A stretch of DNA of 64,000 nt from Paragorgia papillata (GCA_035771165.1 JAWNZC010000088.1:3385001-3449000); one strand, 5' to 3'; shown: positions 26,730-39,059, counted from the first letter of the stretch. Notes: generated by a model not told the origin, from the letters alone. Numbers and translations are program-made.

Positions 26730-28265
26730 ATGGCTGCTGTAACAGAAGATGTGGAAGCACAAATCAACATAAACGAATTCAACGTCGAGGAAGAATTACC
26801 ATCATTTTTGCACTCAGTGCTCGACAAAGCAGAATACCTTATCCGTGATGACAACAGAAACGTATGTGGGATACAGACACATCTTGTTGTTCTCGATCAA
26901 ACCATGAGTTTATTAAGATTGATATCCGAGCAAGTTATAAATGAAGATGACCGACAACAGTGGAAATCGCTAGCTAAATGCTTTGAAGATGTCTCACAAA
27001 CGTTGCAGCAACACGTATCTGAACTGTCGTTAAGGCCAACAACCGTAAACTCACTACGGTGCAACGTTGTGCAAACCGGAAGACCTGGAAGACCTGCATT
27101 CCAGATACAACCAGAAATGTTGGAAGACCTCTTGGGGTTAGGTTTCTCAAAACAAAGAATTACCAGATTATTGGGCGTCTCTAGGTGGACTATTCACAGA
27201 AGGATTCAGGAATATGACCTGCATCACTTGAGTGAATTCAGTGATTTATCAGATGCTGAAATAGATGGGATAATTAGAGATTATATTAATCGCCATGGAA
27301 GAACCACAGGACAGGTTCTAATAATGGGTTTTCTCCGTTCCCTTGGAGTACATGTACCAAGGAGAAGAGTACGTGAGAGCATAATCAGAGTTGACCCAGC
27401 CAATGTTGCATTAAGATGGGGTGCTGCTGTTTACCGTAGACGCTACCAAGTACCTTGGGCCAATTCTCTCTGGCATTTAGATGGACATCACTCATTAATA
27501 AGATGGAGCTTGGTCGTACATGGGTGCATTGATGGATTTTCGAGAAGAATAATTTTTCTCCATTGCAGCTCAAATAATCTGGCTAGTACTGTTCTAAATT
27601 TGTTCCTTAGTGCTATTGATAGAGATGGAGGACTTTGGCCTTCCCGTATTCGAGTAGACCATGGTGTAGAGAACGTACTTGTGTGTGAAGCAATGGTGGA
27701 AACTCGGGGGGAAGATAGAGGAAGTTTCATAGCTGGTCCATCAACACATAACCAGAGGATAGAGCGTCTCTGGCGAGATGTGTTTCGTTGTGTGAATCAT
27801 TATTTCTATTATATATTTTATGCCATGGAAGATTCAGGTATTCTTAATACCACTAATCCTCTTCACATGTTCACACTACATCTGGTATTTCTCCCAAGAA
27901 TCAACCTAGCTCTTCATGAATACCTGCAAGCTTTTAACCACCATAAAATACGAACTGCACAAAACTGGTCACCTTATCAGATGTGGATAAATAACATGAT
28001 GAATCCAGAGAATCCTCTGTCAACTGGGCAATCTGATCAATTACCTGAGAATGCAGAGTTTTATGGATATGATCCTCATGGACCATCCCCATTTGAAGAT
28101 AGCGACAATAATGTTGTTGTGCCACCAATAAACATGGAAAATGCCAGTGAGATCCAGGAAGAACTTTTGCATGTCATAGACCCCTTGACACCCTCTACCC
28201 AAATGGGCATTGATATTTATGAAGAAGTTTTACGTCTGTTGGCTAATTATGCACCCACAGATTAG
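26730..28265 (+). CDS. DDE integrase/transposase of transposon B
   Basis: 511 residues, open and intronless. Residues 115-165 hold a helix-turn-helix (FSKQRITRLLGVSRWTIHRR). The RNase H-fold core has D251 in SLWHLDGHHS, D310 in RIRVDHGVEN and E345 in NQRIERLWRDV. N-terminal residues 1-100 are helical and are not a SAM domain. Expected to cut and insert the element with a 6-bp stagger. The Met codon follows the minisatellite directly, so its promoter must lie in the TIR. All three catalytic residues are present, so it may be active. Confidence 0.85.
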   Translation: MAAVTEDVEAQININEFNVEEELPSFLHSVLDKAEYLIRDDNRNVCGIQTHLVVLDQTMSLLRLISEQVINEDDRQQWKSLAKCFEDVSQTLQQHVSELSLRPTTVNSLRCNVVQTGRPGRPAFQIQPEMLEDLLGLGFSKQRITRLLGVSRWTIHRRIQEYDLHHLSEFSDLSDAEIDGIIRDYINRHGRTTGQVLIMGFLRSLGVHVPRRRVRESIIRVDPANVALRWGAAVYRRRYQVPWANSLWHLDGHHSLIRWSLVVHGCIDGFSRRIIFLHCSSNNLASTVLNLFLSAIDRDGGLWPSRIRVDHGVENVLVCEAMVETRGEDRGSFIAGPSTHNQRIERLWRDVFRCVNHYFYYIFYAMEDSGILNTTNPLHMFTLHLVFLPRINLALHEYLQAFNHHKIRTAQNWSPYQMWINNMMNPENPLSTGQSDQLPENAEFYGYDPHGPSPFEDSDNNVVVPPINMENASEIQEELLHVIDPLTPSTQMGIDIYEEVLRLLANYAPTD

Positions 28266-29859
28266 TACTGTAGAACAACAAACCTGCACTTACTGAGCCT
28301 CAGGCCACTGACTAAAGTTAGCATATTTTAAAATAACTGACCAATCAGCTTTGACATTTTCCTAACTACAATAGAACCGGAGTTTTACAACCACCCCTGT
28401 TACCAGGTAAAAGTGGTCGTAAATGACAACCAGGTGGTTGCACATGGTAATGGCAGGTAGTGATATGATGTCATAGCAGCCATTTTGGCAGCACCGCAGT
28501 GCTGATTCATAATTCAAATTAAATTCAATAAAATATAATTCAATTAAAAACTCATTCATAATTCATGAAGAAAATTCAAAAGAAATTAAAGTTTAATCAG
28601 TGTCTTTATATGTGATAAAGATACCACGTGATTTACATAAACTTTAGCTTTGGTTTTCTCAGCTTAGACAAGGTTATTTTTCAAACTTACTACACCAATG
28701 AACTTACCAAGTGGTTCGTTTTTGAAGCCGTTCAATATAGAACTCACAGTTCGTGTTTTATCAGATATAAAAACACTTGACTTTGCCTTTTGTCTTTATA
28801 TCTGATAAAACACTCCCGCTCATTTATTAAACAGTACTTAAAGGTTAGGAAAATGCCGATTTATAAAGATTTACAAGGGAAATGGAAAAAGCAAGAACAC
28901 TTCAATGAAGTGCAGTTTATTAATGTTAATATTTTATTTCGGTATTAAAGGAAAAGAAATTTGATATTAATTTTGTGTTTAATATCATGGCCTTAGAGCC
29001 ATCTTCACCACACCAAAATCGTGTCATTCACTTCAGTTTTTGCACTGTGTTTTTGTTTGGTTCAATTTTTTCACTGGTTTGGTCTTAAATGCTCTTGGCT
29101 TTAATTATGATCTTACAGAGTTCCAGTAGTATTGTTTAGATGTGAACACTCAGTTTTGTCACTTTCCTTTCTGTAATAGACTGAATAAGATACATATAAT
29201 TGTAAACTATTATTAATTAACCCTCCAACCAACCAACCAACCAACCAACCAACCAACCAACCAACAGACATCTCTTTCTGCTGAATAAAAATTATGTGGT
29301 GGTGGACAGAATGGAATTCAAAACAGCTACGCTGGGGGTGAAATGGTTAAGATCAACACTCAAAGCTTCAATCAGTTTCCTTTTAGGGGGGCATTTGCCC
29401 AAAAAATTTACCCACTTATAGAATTGAAACTCCAATTTTAAAACAGGAGTGCTGCATGCAATTTAATTGCCCCCAGATTTTCTTTGTTCTGCTTGCCCCA
29501 CCCCCGTGTGGTAGTTTCTGAAAGAAACACTGCTTCAATGTTGTGATAAGTCTCTCTCTTTAAAATAGATAGTACTACACATTAGCAAAATGGAAAACAT
29601 ACATAGTATACAAATGATTTTTTACAGATATCCTTTCTACATCTGAAAAAAATGTCATTAGTAAGACAAATATGTACTGGGGATAACATAATCTCAACAT
29701 TGTAGAATTAACTTCTACAACAAACTAAAGGGTTAATATACTACTAACAAAATCTTAAATGTTTTTTTTTTTAAGTTTGACAATAAAAATCTAAACTTGG
29801 TCCTATATATTTTCATATGTAATGCTTTATTCAGACAGTATTGGTCTCAGGCTCTCTGC
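28266..29859. other. Transposon B inter-gene region with hairpins and a CCAA microsatellite
   Basis: Between the convergent integrase and HECT genes. Contains a palindromic hairpin at 28757-28810 (TATCAGATATAAA...TTTATATCTGATA) and (CCAA)n at 29222-29264. The segment 28545-28700 is related to 31105-31260 in the HECT intron (both contain ATTTACATAAACTTT and TTTTCTCAGCT). No gene is supported. Confidence 0.5.
29222..29264 (+). repeat. (CCAA)n microsatellite
   Basis: About ten CCAA units. Confidence 0.9.
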
Positions 29860-32800
29860 TTAATGTTTTCCAAAGTAGGCATTGCAAAACGCCATGTCAT
29901 ACACTTCAAAGAGGTTTTCCTCACCAGGAAGTGGAATATCATGGGCAGGACATGGCAAATGAAGTACATTAGCACATGTATTTGATGTTGGGATGAATGA
30001 CCAAACACTTGATGATGTGGATGTTGGAAAGACAACACTTGGCTTTGTTGAGAAGCCAAGAGCTGGTTCTTCGTCAGTTCCTGAAACAAACTGCAGTATA
30101 TGCTCAAGGGTAACATTCCCCCTTCTCCCACTAGCTGCCTCCCGTGTGTATTTGGAAAATGCTGTATAGCATTGGTTTTCAAAGGGTCGAGCATTGCACC
30201 CATCTTCTGAAAACTTGGGTGTTAGGATGTGCATTAACTGTTTTCTTGTTAAGGCAGCTGCTTCTGACTGTCGGAAAAGATGTACAAATATTGGCAAAGT
30301 CTTTCCAATTTCATGCAAGCCCAGCTTGTTAAACCCTTCACGGAGATTAGCCAGGCAGTTGGATTTGGGGGCATCACTAATAAAAATTTCCTGCAGTTGG
30401 TCTTCAGTTAGGAACCTAGGTATATTGCCATTTTGCAATATACTAAGTGCCATTATAAGACCAACAGTTTTGTAATCTTCAGATAGATGCTCTTTCAGCC
30501 CATTGTCAAAGTACTTTTGCTTTATGTCCTGAAGGCACAACCTAAAAAACTCTCTTCTTGGCCCCCCTGCATCTTGAGCATTTTCACCATAAAAAGACAC
30601 TTCAAGTGACAGTTGAGGATCTTCAATGCTGCTTGCTTCTTCCAGTGCTGTTCCAAGAACATCTTGACGATTTATGAGAATGAAGCTTGACTTATCATTG
30701 AAAGTTTCTCCAGGAACACCTGCATACCCATTTAGTGGCTTTCCTGTTACAATACTGCTCTGGGCTACACGGAGGATCTCAACTGGGTTACTAATGTTGT
30801 GTTCTTTGCAGTAGGTAATACACTCATCAGCAACACTAGAAATTGCAGTTTTTGTGTTAGGAGGTTGTATAGGCAGTGACATATCTGCAGGCTGTGGTGG
30901 TGAAATAACAGGGGTTGAAGGTGAGTTACCAGCCAATGATGGTGGTATAACTTGGGAATGTGGAGATGGTTGTAACACTTCACTGCTGACAACTGTGTTT
31001 GAGGAAGTTCCTGCAGATGGAACAGTAGTTGGATTTTCCTTGGGTATGGATTTTTCTTTAAAAAAGACAACACAACATCAAATTTACATTTTGTGTTGTA
31101 AAATAAATTAATAATTCATGAGAAAAATTCAAAAGAAATTAATACTTAATCAATATTTGTACATCGGTAAGAGAATTGATTTACATAAACTTTTCATTTG
31201 ATTTTCTCAGCTAAAATAGTTTATATCTTTAAAATAGTCAATAAACATGAACATTTATACAAGTATGTATCAGTTTTTTTAAGTAAGGTACAGTACTGAT
31301 GATGAGCAGCCAATCTTTATCTGATATACAAATGCTTGCCTTTGGTCTGAGTTTGTATATCAGATAAAAATTAGCTTCTCATTTATCTATCACATACATG
31401 TACATGTAAAAATCAAAATATATACATGTGGACAAACATTATAAAAATCATGTACCTTAGTGAGCAGTGATCTGTATCTGATTTACAAGGTGAGCTGCAA
31501 GTGAGCCGTAGTAAATCAGTCACAGATCGGCTGCGAATGCTTTATCATTACATATTTATGAAATGGACACATCTAAATAGCCATGTTTTCAAACTATTTT
31601 TAAGTTGGAGTGATTTTAGCTAAGTAAATTGAGGAAAAAGTTTATGTGAATCAGGACGAATCTGTATGCGATTTACAGATATTGATTAAATATTCATTTA
31701 TTTTGAATTTGCCATGATTTTTTAATGAATTTGAAAAGGTTACTGTTTTTAGAGCAACAACTTAATTTAGAGATTTCTTCAATTTAACAAGATTTTTGTT
31801 GAGTTGAAATTATCCCTGAAACTGTGATTATAAATTAGTGATTTTATATGCAATGGCTGAATTCAGTATTTGATTGCAAGTCATTTCCATCTTCATGTAT
31901 CAGTCAAATTGAAGAGTGACCCCCCCCCCCCCCCCCCCAACACACACAGCCAACTCCAAGGCATCTGACAAATTGTTCAAAAATGTTGCTAATGCCCCAC
32001 AATGGGGGTCAAAAACAGGTGAAAATGCCCCACAGTGGGGCCAAAAATATATGGCAAATTCCCCACGGGGGGTGGGGGGAAATAAACTTTACTTCACTTT
32101 TAGGCTTTAGCTACTTCTGAATATTTTAAAGGTTATGATAAAACATCAACTTTTTGATATCTACAGTATACCAGGCAGTTTAGTTTACAATGCAATATCA
32201 CTACATAATATTCTCCATTAATTTTGTAATGACCTTTTTGAATAATTATACATGTAACTACATATTCAAATATTATTATTTTAATTAAAGAAACACTATT
32301 GACTGCAGGGCTCAAAATAATGGCCGGTCACCGGCCAATTACCGGCCAAATTTTTAATGTGACCGGTCAAATTTGTATAATGCCGGTCATTTTGACCGGT
32401 CATATTAACTTGCAATTAATTTTATTATTTCCATTTGAAGGAACTTAAAATGATTGTTGTTGTGCTGTTGTTGACCCGTTTCATAATGTCTGATATATAT
32501 TGAAGTGAACTATGCATGCATTTCCTTTTTATGACAAACGTTCATACCAGTACTAGCTTATATGTATAGCGTAGAATATACTTTACACGTTTCTTGTTGT
32601 GTTGTGTTGTGCTGTGTTGTGTTTGTTTGTTTTTGTTTGTGTTTGTGTTTTTTTTGGGGGGGGGCGTCGTGAAATTTGACCGGTCTAAAATCGCCTTTGA
32701 CCGGTCACAATTGGAACTGACCAGTCACCATGACCGGCGTAACATGGAACTTTATTTTGAGCCCTGGACTGATTGACATTGCCTCAGTTCATTCAAACCA

Positions 32801-33913
32801 AGCTTCATTATTTTAGCCCAGATGGTATGCAGCAATTCAATTTCCCTTTGTCCCATGGTTTTTTTATGCTGGCCGAAAGCATTAAGATTTGGTATATAAA
32901 ATTATCTAATGCCCACCCCTGGGCAAATATTTCATTTCAAATGCCCCACCTCTGGGAATGATCATGATTCATGATCAACAGTTGAGCTTTGATATAAAAT
33001 TAAACATCAAACTAACATTTGTAACAGTACTGTGATGTTTTGCTATACTCAGATACCAGTAAGTTACAATTAAACAAAAGGCTGACAACTCAACAAGAAT
33101 TAACATGGTCCTAGCTTGTTAATTTTTACCAGTATTTATTATAGTTTTCCCGCCAAATTGTCCCGGAATTTCTAACAAAACATTTATAGTGAATTGTTAA
33201 GTAAATTCTACTCACCATCCTTCTCAAAATCAAATTCATTATCTTCCAAGTCCTTCCTCTACAAACAGACAGTCGAAACCATCCTTCATCTTTAGGTAGA
33301 TGCACCCCTGACCAGCAAGTAGCTTGATCTGCTGGTAGTTGTATTCATTACAACTTACAGGCTTCGTAATCCTTCGTCGATTGGCTCTCACGAATTCGAA
33401 GTCATTGTTAGTTACTAGTGGAAATTTGAGGCGAATAGCTTGACCAAGTTGTTTCCGTATGTCCACCTCGCTTGCTGCTGTTGTTGTTTCAATAAACCCA
33501 CGCAGAGCAACCATACTTTCCGTAAAAAGCATTGCATCTTTTTCATCGCAATCTTCAGTGTGAAGCAAAACAAACTCGAAAACCTTCTGCTTTATTTCCA
33601 GACGAGGCTTTTTGGGGTTTGTATCAGACGATTTAGAACTTGTTGCTCTAAGCCGTTCTTTTTTCTTTAACCGTGTGTACAAACCCTTTGATGATGATTC
33701 TTGGATCATTAATCGAGCACGATTTAATGTCGACGAAATTGTCGAAGTCGCATCAGCTTCCCCAGTTTGAGTTTGTCTTGTCGGTTGCGTTTCTGGCAAT
33801 TCTGTTCTTCGTTCGCGCTGTGGAACCAGCATTGTATTAATTAAAGTACTAGCCTCTTGCAAGCATCCAGAAAGCTTACGAAGACTTGACTTGTCGTCTC
33901 GCTTGTCATCCAT
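29860..33913 (-). CDS. HECT-type E3 ubiquitin ligase-like protein of transposon B
   Basis: Two exons: 33913-33216 and 31055-29860, with donor GTGAGT and acceptor TTTTAAAG; phases agree. Exon 1 encodes a polar, Lys/Arg-rich N-terminus; a one-base frameshift near 33240-33260 must be assumed to reach the donor in frame. Exon 2 holds a Pro/Ser linker and a compact HECT domain: N-lobe AQDAGGPRREFFRLCLQDI, C-lobe with the catalytic-Cys context SNTCANVLHLP, and a Phe four residues from the C-terminus (YFGKH), as in functional HECT ligases. It would move ubiquitin from an E2 to a target; the target is unknown. The intron holds a hAT-like MITE and hairpins. Confidence 0.75.
31315..31372. repeat. Hairpin TATCTGATATACAAA...TTTGTATATCAGATA in the HECT intron
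   Basis: Near-perfect arms of about 16 bp around a 25-bp loop. It resembles the 28757-28810 hairpin; a third, weaker hairpin (TGATCTGTATCTG...CAGTCACAGATCG) lies at 31469-31528. Possibly a family of fold-back elements. Confidence 0.55.
31920..32085 (+). repeat. Poly-C tract and GCCCCACAATGGGG repeats
   Basis: A C-run of about 18 bases at 31921-31938 is followed by CA repeats and three copies of a GCCCCAC(A)-TGGGG stretch. Low-complexity intronic sequence. Confidence 0.6.
32306..32766. mobile_element. hAT-like MITE, 461 bp
   Basis: TIRs CAGGGCTCAAAATAA...TTATTTTGAGCCCTG with a 5-bp duplication GACTG on both sides. Internal copies of GACCGGTCA cluster near both ends, a possible transposase-binding repeat. 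No coding capacity. Terminal CAGGG fits hAT. Confidence 0.75.
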
Positions 33914-34059
33914 CGTCGTTCAACTGGAGTCTATGGTGATCCAAAACATGACATTCGAGATCATTACATGAAGTAACTTGCCTGCAATGCCAGCGCAAAG
34001 AACGCGGGCTCTTATTCGACAGACATTGCTCGGTTGATGATTCGTTGAATGAGTTTCAG

Positions 34060-34438
34060 AGTTTGAATCACTTGAATGTTGAATAAGATTTGTTGAACGT
34101 TGAATGAGTTTGTTGAATGTTGAATAAAATTTGTTGAACGTTGAATGAGTTTGTTGAATGTTGAATAAAATTTGTTGAACGTTGAATGAGTTTGTTGAAT
34201 GTTGAATAAAATTTGTTGAACGTTGAATGAGTTTGTTGAATAAAATTTGTTGAACGTTGAATGAGTTTGTTGAATGTTGAATAAAGTTTGTTGAATGTTG
34301 AATAAAGTTTGTTGAACATTGAATAAAGTTTGTTGAACGTTGAATAAGCTTGTTGAATGTTTGTCGTTGAACATTGAATTTTGGTTGAATCAAACAAAAG
34401 ACGAGTTTATTGAATATTGCTACACCTGGCGTGCCATA
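34060..34438 (-). repeat. Transposon B right TIR with 41-bp minisatellite
   Basis: Mirror of 26303-26690. The unique terminus (34330-34438) differs at about three positions; array copy number differs between ends. Confidence 0.88.
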
Positions 34439-34595
34439 CATGAGGTGCTTACTTCTTTATATTTCTCAAATTCATGAATAATTCATGAGCTAATTAACCA
34501 ATAACAAAGACGCATTTGATCACGAGATTGCATTTGGATAACTCGGTGGAACACCTGGTCCACAACTCTACAATGCTCTTGGTCGGCATATATAA

Positions 34596-34650
34596 TTAGG
34601 ATATTTGAGGAACATCACTAGTGATCTTCCTCAAATATCCTAATTATCTA
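34596..34650. repeat. Hairpin AATTAGGATATTTGAGGAA around ATCACTAGTGAT
   Basis: A 20-bp perfect inverted repeat flanks the short palindrome ATCACTAGTGAT. It lies 90 bp from the 3' end of the tyrosine recombinase gene; a second GGATAT-containing hairpin lies beyond the 5' end (36256-36352). Confidence 0.7.
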
Positions 34651-34739
34651 TGCAAACTATGGAATTTTTGTAAAGAAACGAAAGCACTACACACAAAACG
34701 CAACACAAACCCTTTATTTCTCAAAACACTACTTCATAC

Positions 34740-36086
34740 TCACAAAATATTAAACGTTATGTTACACTCATTGAACACAGAATGCTCTAAATCAACTCGA
34801 CCTCCTACACTCGTTGGAAAACTCTGCACTAATTTCTCAGCACTTGCGACTAATGTACTCTTCTTGCTTGAGTTTACAGGACCTAACACACTTGAAACCT
34901 CTTCTTGTTGCTCTACACTACCTTTCTCGTACACAAATAAAGCATTTGATCTATGACCAGTTCTTTCTCGAATTAATTTCTCGTCAACTCCGTGCTGAAA
35001 CAAACTGCTGGCACACGTCACCCGTAAACTGTGAGAAGTTTTAACTGGAAAACCTAAAGCTTTACACATGTTTGGTAATATTTTTGCAAGCGTGTTAACA
35101 CCAACAGGACTTTTATCAAAACCTAATTCTTTAGTGTTTGGCCGAAAATAAAATGCACTGACATTTTTATTCTTAACTTCAGCCAAATCTTTATAAATTT
35201 TATAAACCTTAACAAGACACCGCGTGTCATGAACCTCTCCTTCCTTGTGACAAACATGTCGCACAATTCTCGGCTTATACTTTAAATCCGTCAAGCCTCC
35301 GTGGAAAGTTGTACATACATTTTCTTCAAACTTAACGAAATTGTCTCCTATTGTAAAGTTATTCAAACATAACTGTCGATGTTCTGACCTTCTGAGGCCA
35401 AACAATTTACCATTATAAAAGTAAACGGTATTCAATACACTTTGAGAACAAGACATCCCAAGAAGACCTTTCTCCCAGAAGGCAATTTCTTCTTTCCCTG
35501 TTATGGCTTCATGCTCCTGTCGCTTCGATCCTGCACCTTCTCGAGTACTGACTTTCATCTCTGCATCCAACAAGCGACGAAATCGATAGAACCTTTTAAT
35601 AAAACACTTCCCCAATATTAATTTCTGCATTAGTCATATCAATTCACTCGAAAGCGAAAACATGCACACGAAGCTTGACACAATATTCAATACTCACCGT
35701 CTGTCTCCTCTGTCCAAGGGATTTAACCCATTCCCTTCGTTCTGCTCTTCTAAGAAGCGTTTTATGCCGGCGATAATGCTATACAGCGATCGCGCAGGGT
35801 ACTTTTCACCATTCTTGTTCACGACCTCTTGTACGAATTTCCCCAAGCAAAATGCTAAACTTTCAGCGTTGAAATGCTCAAGATGAGTGCTTAAATCTTG
35901 TATTTCGCAACCCGGTTCATTGTTAGTGACATCCCGCACAGCTCTATTGCCCTGCCATTCTTTGAATATTTCCGTAGCCCATTTCGTCTTGTATTTAGTC
36001 GATGCTGGGATCACTTTTCCAATTAATATATTTTCTTCGGTTTCTGTCCTTTCAGGGCGAAAACGTCTCGCTCCTTTCTCGTTCAT
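34740..36086 (-). CDS. Tyrosine recombinase (Crypton/DUF3504-like), two exons
   Basis: Exons 36086-35698 and 35592-34740, separated by a 105-bp GT-AG intron, give a continuous 413-residue frame. The join restores the RR-F-x-RFRR-x-LDAEM block seen in this family. Catalytic residues: Arg in LFGLRRSEH, H-x-x-R in SHSLRVTCASS, a later His in ERTGHRSN, and Tyr in ALFVYEKGS. The N-terminal exon provides the helical core-binding domain. Cryptons use such enzymes for movement, and many animal genomes hold derived copies. Neither flank shows a target duplication, but hairpins lie on both sides. It may be a nested Crypton or cargo of transposon A. Confidence 0.8.
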
Positions 36087-36255
36087 TTCTGAACAACAAC
36101 AATCACCAACGACTGGCAGAGATTGAAAATTTAAAATGCAAAAACCACCCTACTTATAATAGCCATCCCATTCCCATGAGAGAGCATTACCCAATCAAAC
36201 ATAACCTTTGATTGAATTTGAGAAGCTATTTAAACAACTCGAGCTCGTGTCCCAC

Positions 36256-36352
36256 CGGGATATCCAAACACACGAAAACAATTAACAAAAACACTCGGCC
36301 TTCGGCCTCGTGTTTTCATACATTGTTTTCTTGTGTTTGGATATCCCGGTGA
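36256..36352. repeat. Hairpin CACCGGGATATCCAAACAC with GGCCTTCGGCC loop
   Basis: Long imperfect arms (CACCGGGATATCCAAACAC...GTGTTTGGATATCCCGGTG, extended by GAAAACA) enclose the inner palindrome GGCCTTCGGCC. It lies upstream of the recombinase gene. Confidence 0.7.
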
Positions 36353-36425
36353 AACACTCGCTCTCGTTGTTCAAATATTACGTAAAAACTTTCGCTTCAA
36401 CTTTATTATGTGATAACCAGTCTTC

Positions 36426-36561
36426 TCTCGTCCTAGAGCCTGCAATCGTTTTGGCCAGCGGGTTAGGATTATGGTTCCACTATATTCTTGCAAGATGAAG
36501 TACTGACTAACATTTTAACATTGAACTCTGGCAAACAGGATCGCAGGCTCTGGGAACGAGA
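36426..36561. mobile_element. Short MITE with CTCGT...AGAGCCTGC ends
   Basis: Inverted ends TCTCGTCCTAGAGCCTGCAATC and GATCGCAGGCTCTGGGAACGAGA (imperfect), 136 bp, with inner inverted GTTTTGGCCAG/CTCTGGCAAAC. No coding capacity. It lies 50 bp before the SAM-HECT start. Confidence 0.6.
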
Positions 36562-37497
36562 TTACAATGGCGGCAATTTAGCGCTGGCAATGCAAATGAC
36601 AAATCATCTGGAAAATGGAGAAAATACTTGAAGAAGTTGGCCTTTCAACTCTTCTCCAACGCTTTATGGAGGAGCGTATCGAACCGGAGATCGTTCTGGC
36701 TATGACCGACGTAAAACAAACTCGTTTTGGCGTAACGACGATTGGAGATCGTGTTCGTCTTCGCGCCGTTTGTAGGAGTTCGGCTGAACGTGAAACGTCT
36801 GATGGCAAGACAAGTTCAGAGTGTGCAACTCTGGCGTCGTCTTCGAGTTCCTCCCGTGGCCCATCTGCTGCCTCTGTTGCGTCAGAAAGGGCTAAGCTCT
36901 TTGATCCAAGACATTCGAGAACTGGTGGAAAAAAGAGGAAGGCAACCGGTGGGAGAACGTGGACAGTTCAAGTTATCTGCTTGGCCGATCGCCAATAGAC
37001 CAAGATACCGAACTCCAGTGAGAAACAAGTTTTACATAATGCTGGATTAGGGTTAAAAAAAAAAAAATTTGAACTAACCGACAGCGAACAGCAAGTGGCC
37101 GACAAAATATTATCTGATGACAAGAAAGAAAATAACGAGGCAGTTGGGTTCCCACAACTTCGTCAAGGTGGAGGGTTTGAGTTGCTGCAATGCCTTTCAA
37201 ACTGCAGAGAATTGACAATGATTGGTTGCCAGTGGGCAGTAAAAGATTTGAAAGCGAATTTAGGAAGTCAGTCAAAGATTTACGTTCGTCCCATACAGAG
37301 GAATCTTTCGACAAAGCCTATTAATCCTGAGACCAGGGCTGAAGTAAAGCAAAAGTGCAATGGGTGCCAGAAAGAATTTATGATGAATGAGTTGCGTGGC
37401 CACCTGTACACCTGCACAGCTGGACTTGATGACACATCATCGGATTCTGATACAGCAGGCAACAATAATGTAAACCAAAATGAGCAAAGCCAGCACC

Positions 37498-37722
37498 TCG
37501 AACAGCCCATTAATAATCGTGAACAGCCCAGTAATAACCATGAACAGCCGAATAATAACTGTGAACAGCCCATTAATAACCATGAACAGCCTATTGATAA
37601 CCAAGAGCAGCCTATTATTAACCGTGAACAGCCTATTAATAACCATGAACAGCCTATTAATAACCGTGAACAGCCTATTAATAACCGTGAACAGCCTATT
37701 AATAACCGAGAACAGACAAGCA
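37498..37722 (+). repeat. 21-bp coding minisatellite (EQPINNR repeats)
   Basis: About ten units encoding seven-residue repeats EQPINNR/EQPINNH inside the SAM-HECT linker. The unit is 21 bp, like that of the transposon A TIR, but unrelated in sequence. Confidence 0.85.
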
Positions 37723-39059
37723 ACTTGCATGAACAGGTTAATTCTACCAGTGTACAACCACAGGTCAGTACTAACCGTGAACAGGCCAGTGATGCAATTC
37801 GACATTCCACCATCTCAGGTAGACAGGAAAACAACACTGAACAGCAACCCCACAGTGCAAACAGTCAGCCTACTTTCAGTAGAGGTGACATAATTTACTT
37901 AGGGGATGGCATTGAGGGTCCCAGAGATACAGTAGTATTGACAAGCTTAACAACATTGTTTACAATGTGGTCAACTACTGCAAGGAGAATAACAATGCAA
38001 GTACCAAGGAAGTTCTGCGGTTAATGCAATCTCGGGTAATGCAAGGTAGAAGTCTCGACATAGAGAGTGAAGATACATGTCCAGATGGTGGAGCCAACTA
38101 TATCATGGTTGATCGAAACAACTTGCTAGATACTGCATTGGAAGAGATAGGAGCCCTAGAAAATCTCTTCCTTACATTGGATGTGCAATTTTATGGAGAG
38201 GTATGATACTATAATTTATTTTTTTCATAGTTCTGTGTCAAAATCTTGTAATGGGGCTTATTTACATGTCTTATGGCTGTACACTTGAGAAAGGCTCCAA
38301 GTTTATGTTACCAGAAAATGATGACATTTTGAATACTGTATTATTATTGACTTTTAGAAGTGCGGAAATGATTTCTCATTTGCTCCCCTCTTTTGAGTTA
38401 TCAAAACAGCTAACTTCAATCCATCTGGAATGCTCAGTTCTTCAAAATTGAAAATATTAATTCTATTTATGTAGCAAGCTCAAGATTATGGAGGACCAAG
38501 ACGAAAATTTTTTCGATTAGTTTTATTGGAAATTAAAGAAAAATATTTTGATCATGGTTTGCGAGATCTTCTGGCAGACGAATATTGCTGTGTAGGAACT
38601 TTAATGGGTATGTTCATTGTAACATAGTTAATTGTAATTGTTAATCATCACTAGTTTGTTGTGATTTTATAACAGTCCTTCCAGTGTTTCTTTCAGAATA
38701 TTTAACAAGGGGGGGGGGCAGGCAATACTCACTATGTAGGGGGCAGGGGAGCACCAGTTGGGATTTAAAATTTTCAAGGAGGGGGCAAAAAATTTTCAAG
38801 AGAGCGCAAAAACCTGCCTTCACCCCCCTAAATGAAACCCGTAGTCCTTCCTTAACTTTTCTAAATTCAAGATTATTTGTAATGTACAGTATACAGTGCT
38901 CAATATTAATTGCCAAGTAATTGTATGGAATCCTCTTCACAAGCCCTGGCCCCCTTCCCCCAGTCTGGTATTATAAGCCCATTTATTTGTTGATAGAAAA
39001 TATATTCTGTTAAGTTTCTGAACATAGAACCACTCACCTACCGTAAAAACCATATTGAA

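Larger units (their letters stand above)
26303..34438. mobile_element. HECT-carrying DDE transposon B (inner), 8136 bp
   Basis: Ends TATGGCACGCCAGG...CCTGGCGTGCCATA, 6-bp target duplication CATGAG (26297-26302 and 34439-34444), long TIRs that contain CAAC-rich minisatellites. Genes: integrase (+, 26730-28265) and HECT ligase (-, 29860-33913), reading toward each other. The target is a minisatellite unit of transposon A, which dates B after A. About three differences in the first 110 bp of the TIRs. Confidence 0.9.

Noticed and set aside
26047..26848. Open frames across the minisatellites of transposons A and B (26047-26848, and 33920-34441, 42675-43120)
   Set aside because: Repeat units near 21 bp keep all frames open; frames overlap on both strands and no family signature is seen.
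37280..37837. Antisense Cys/Leu-rich ORF (CSRLLIGCSRLL repeats)
   Set aside because: Shadow of the EQPINNR coding repeat on the other strand.
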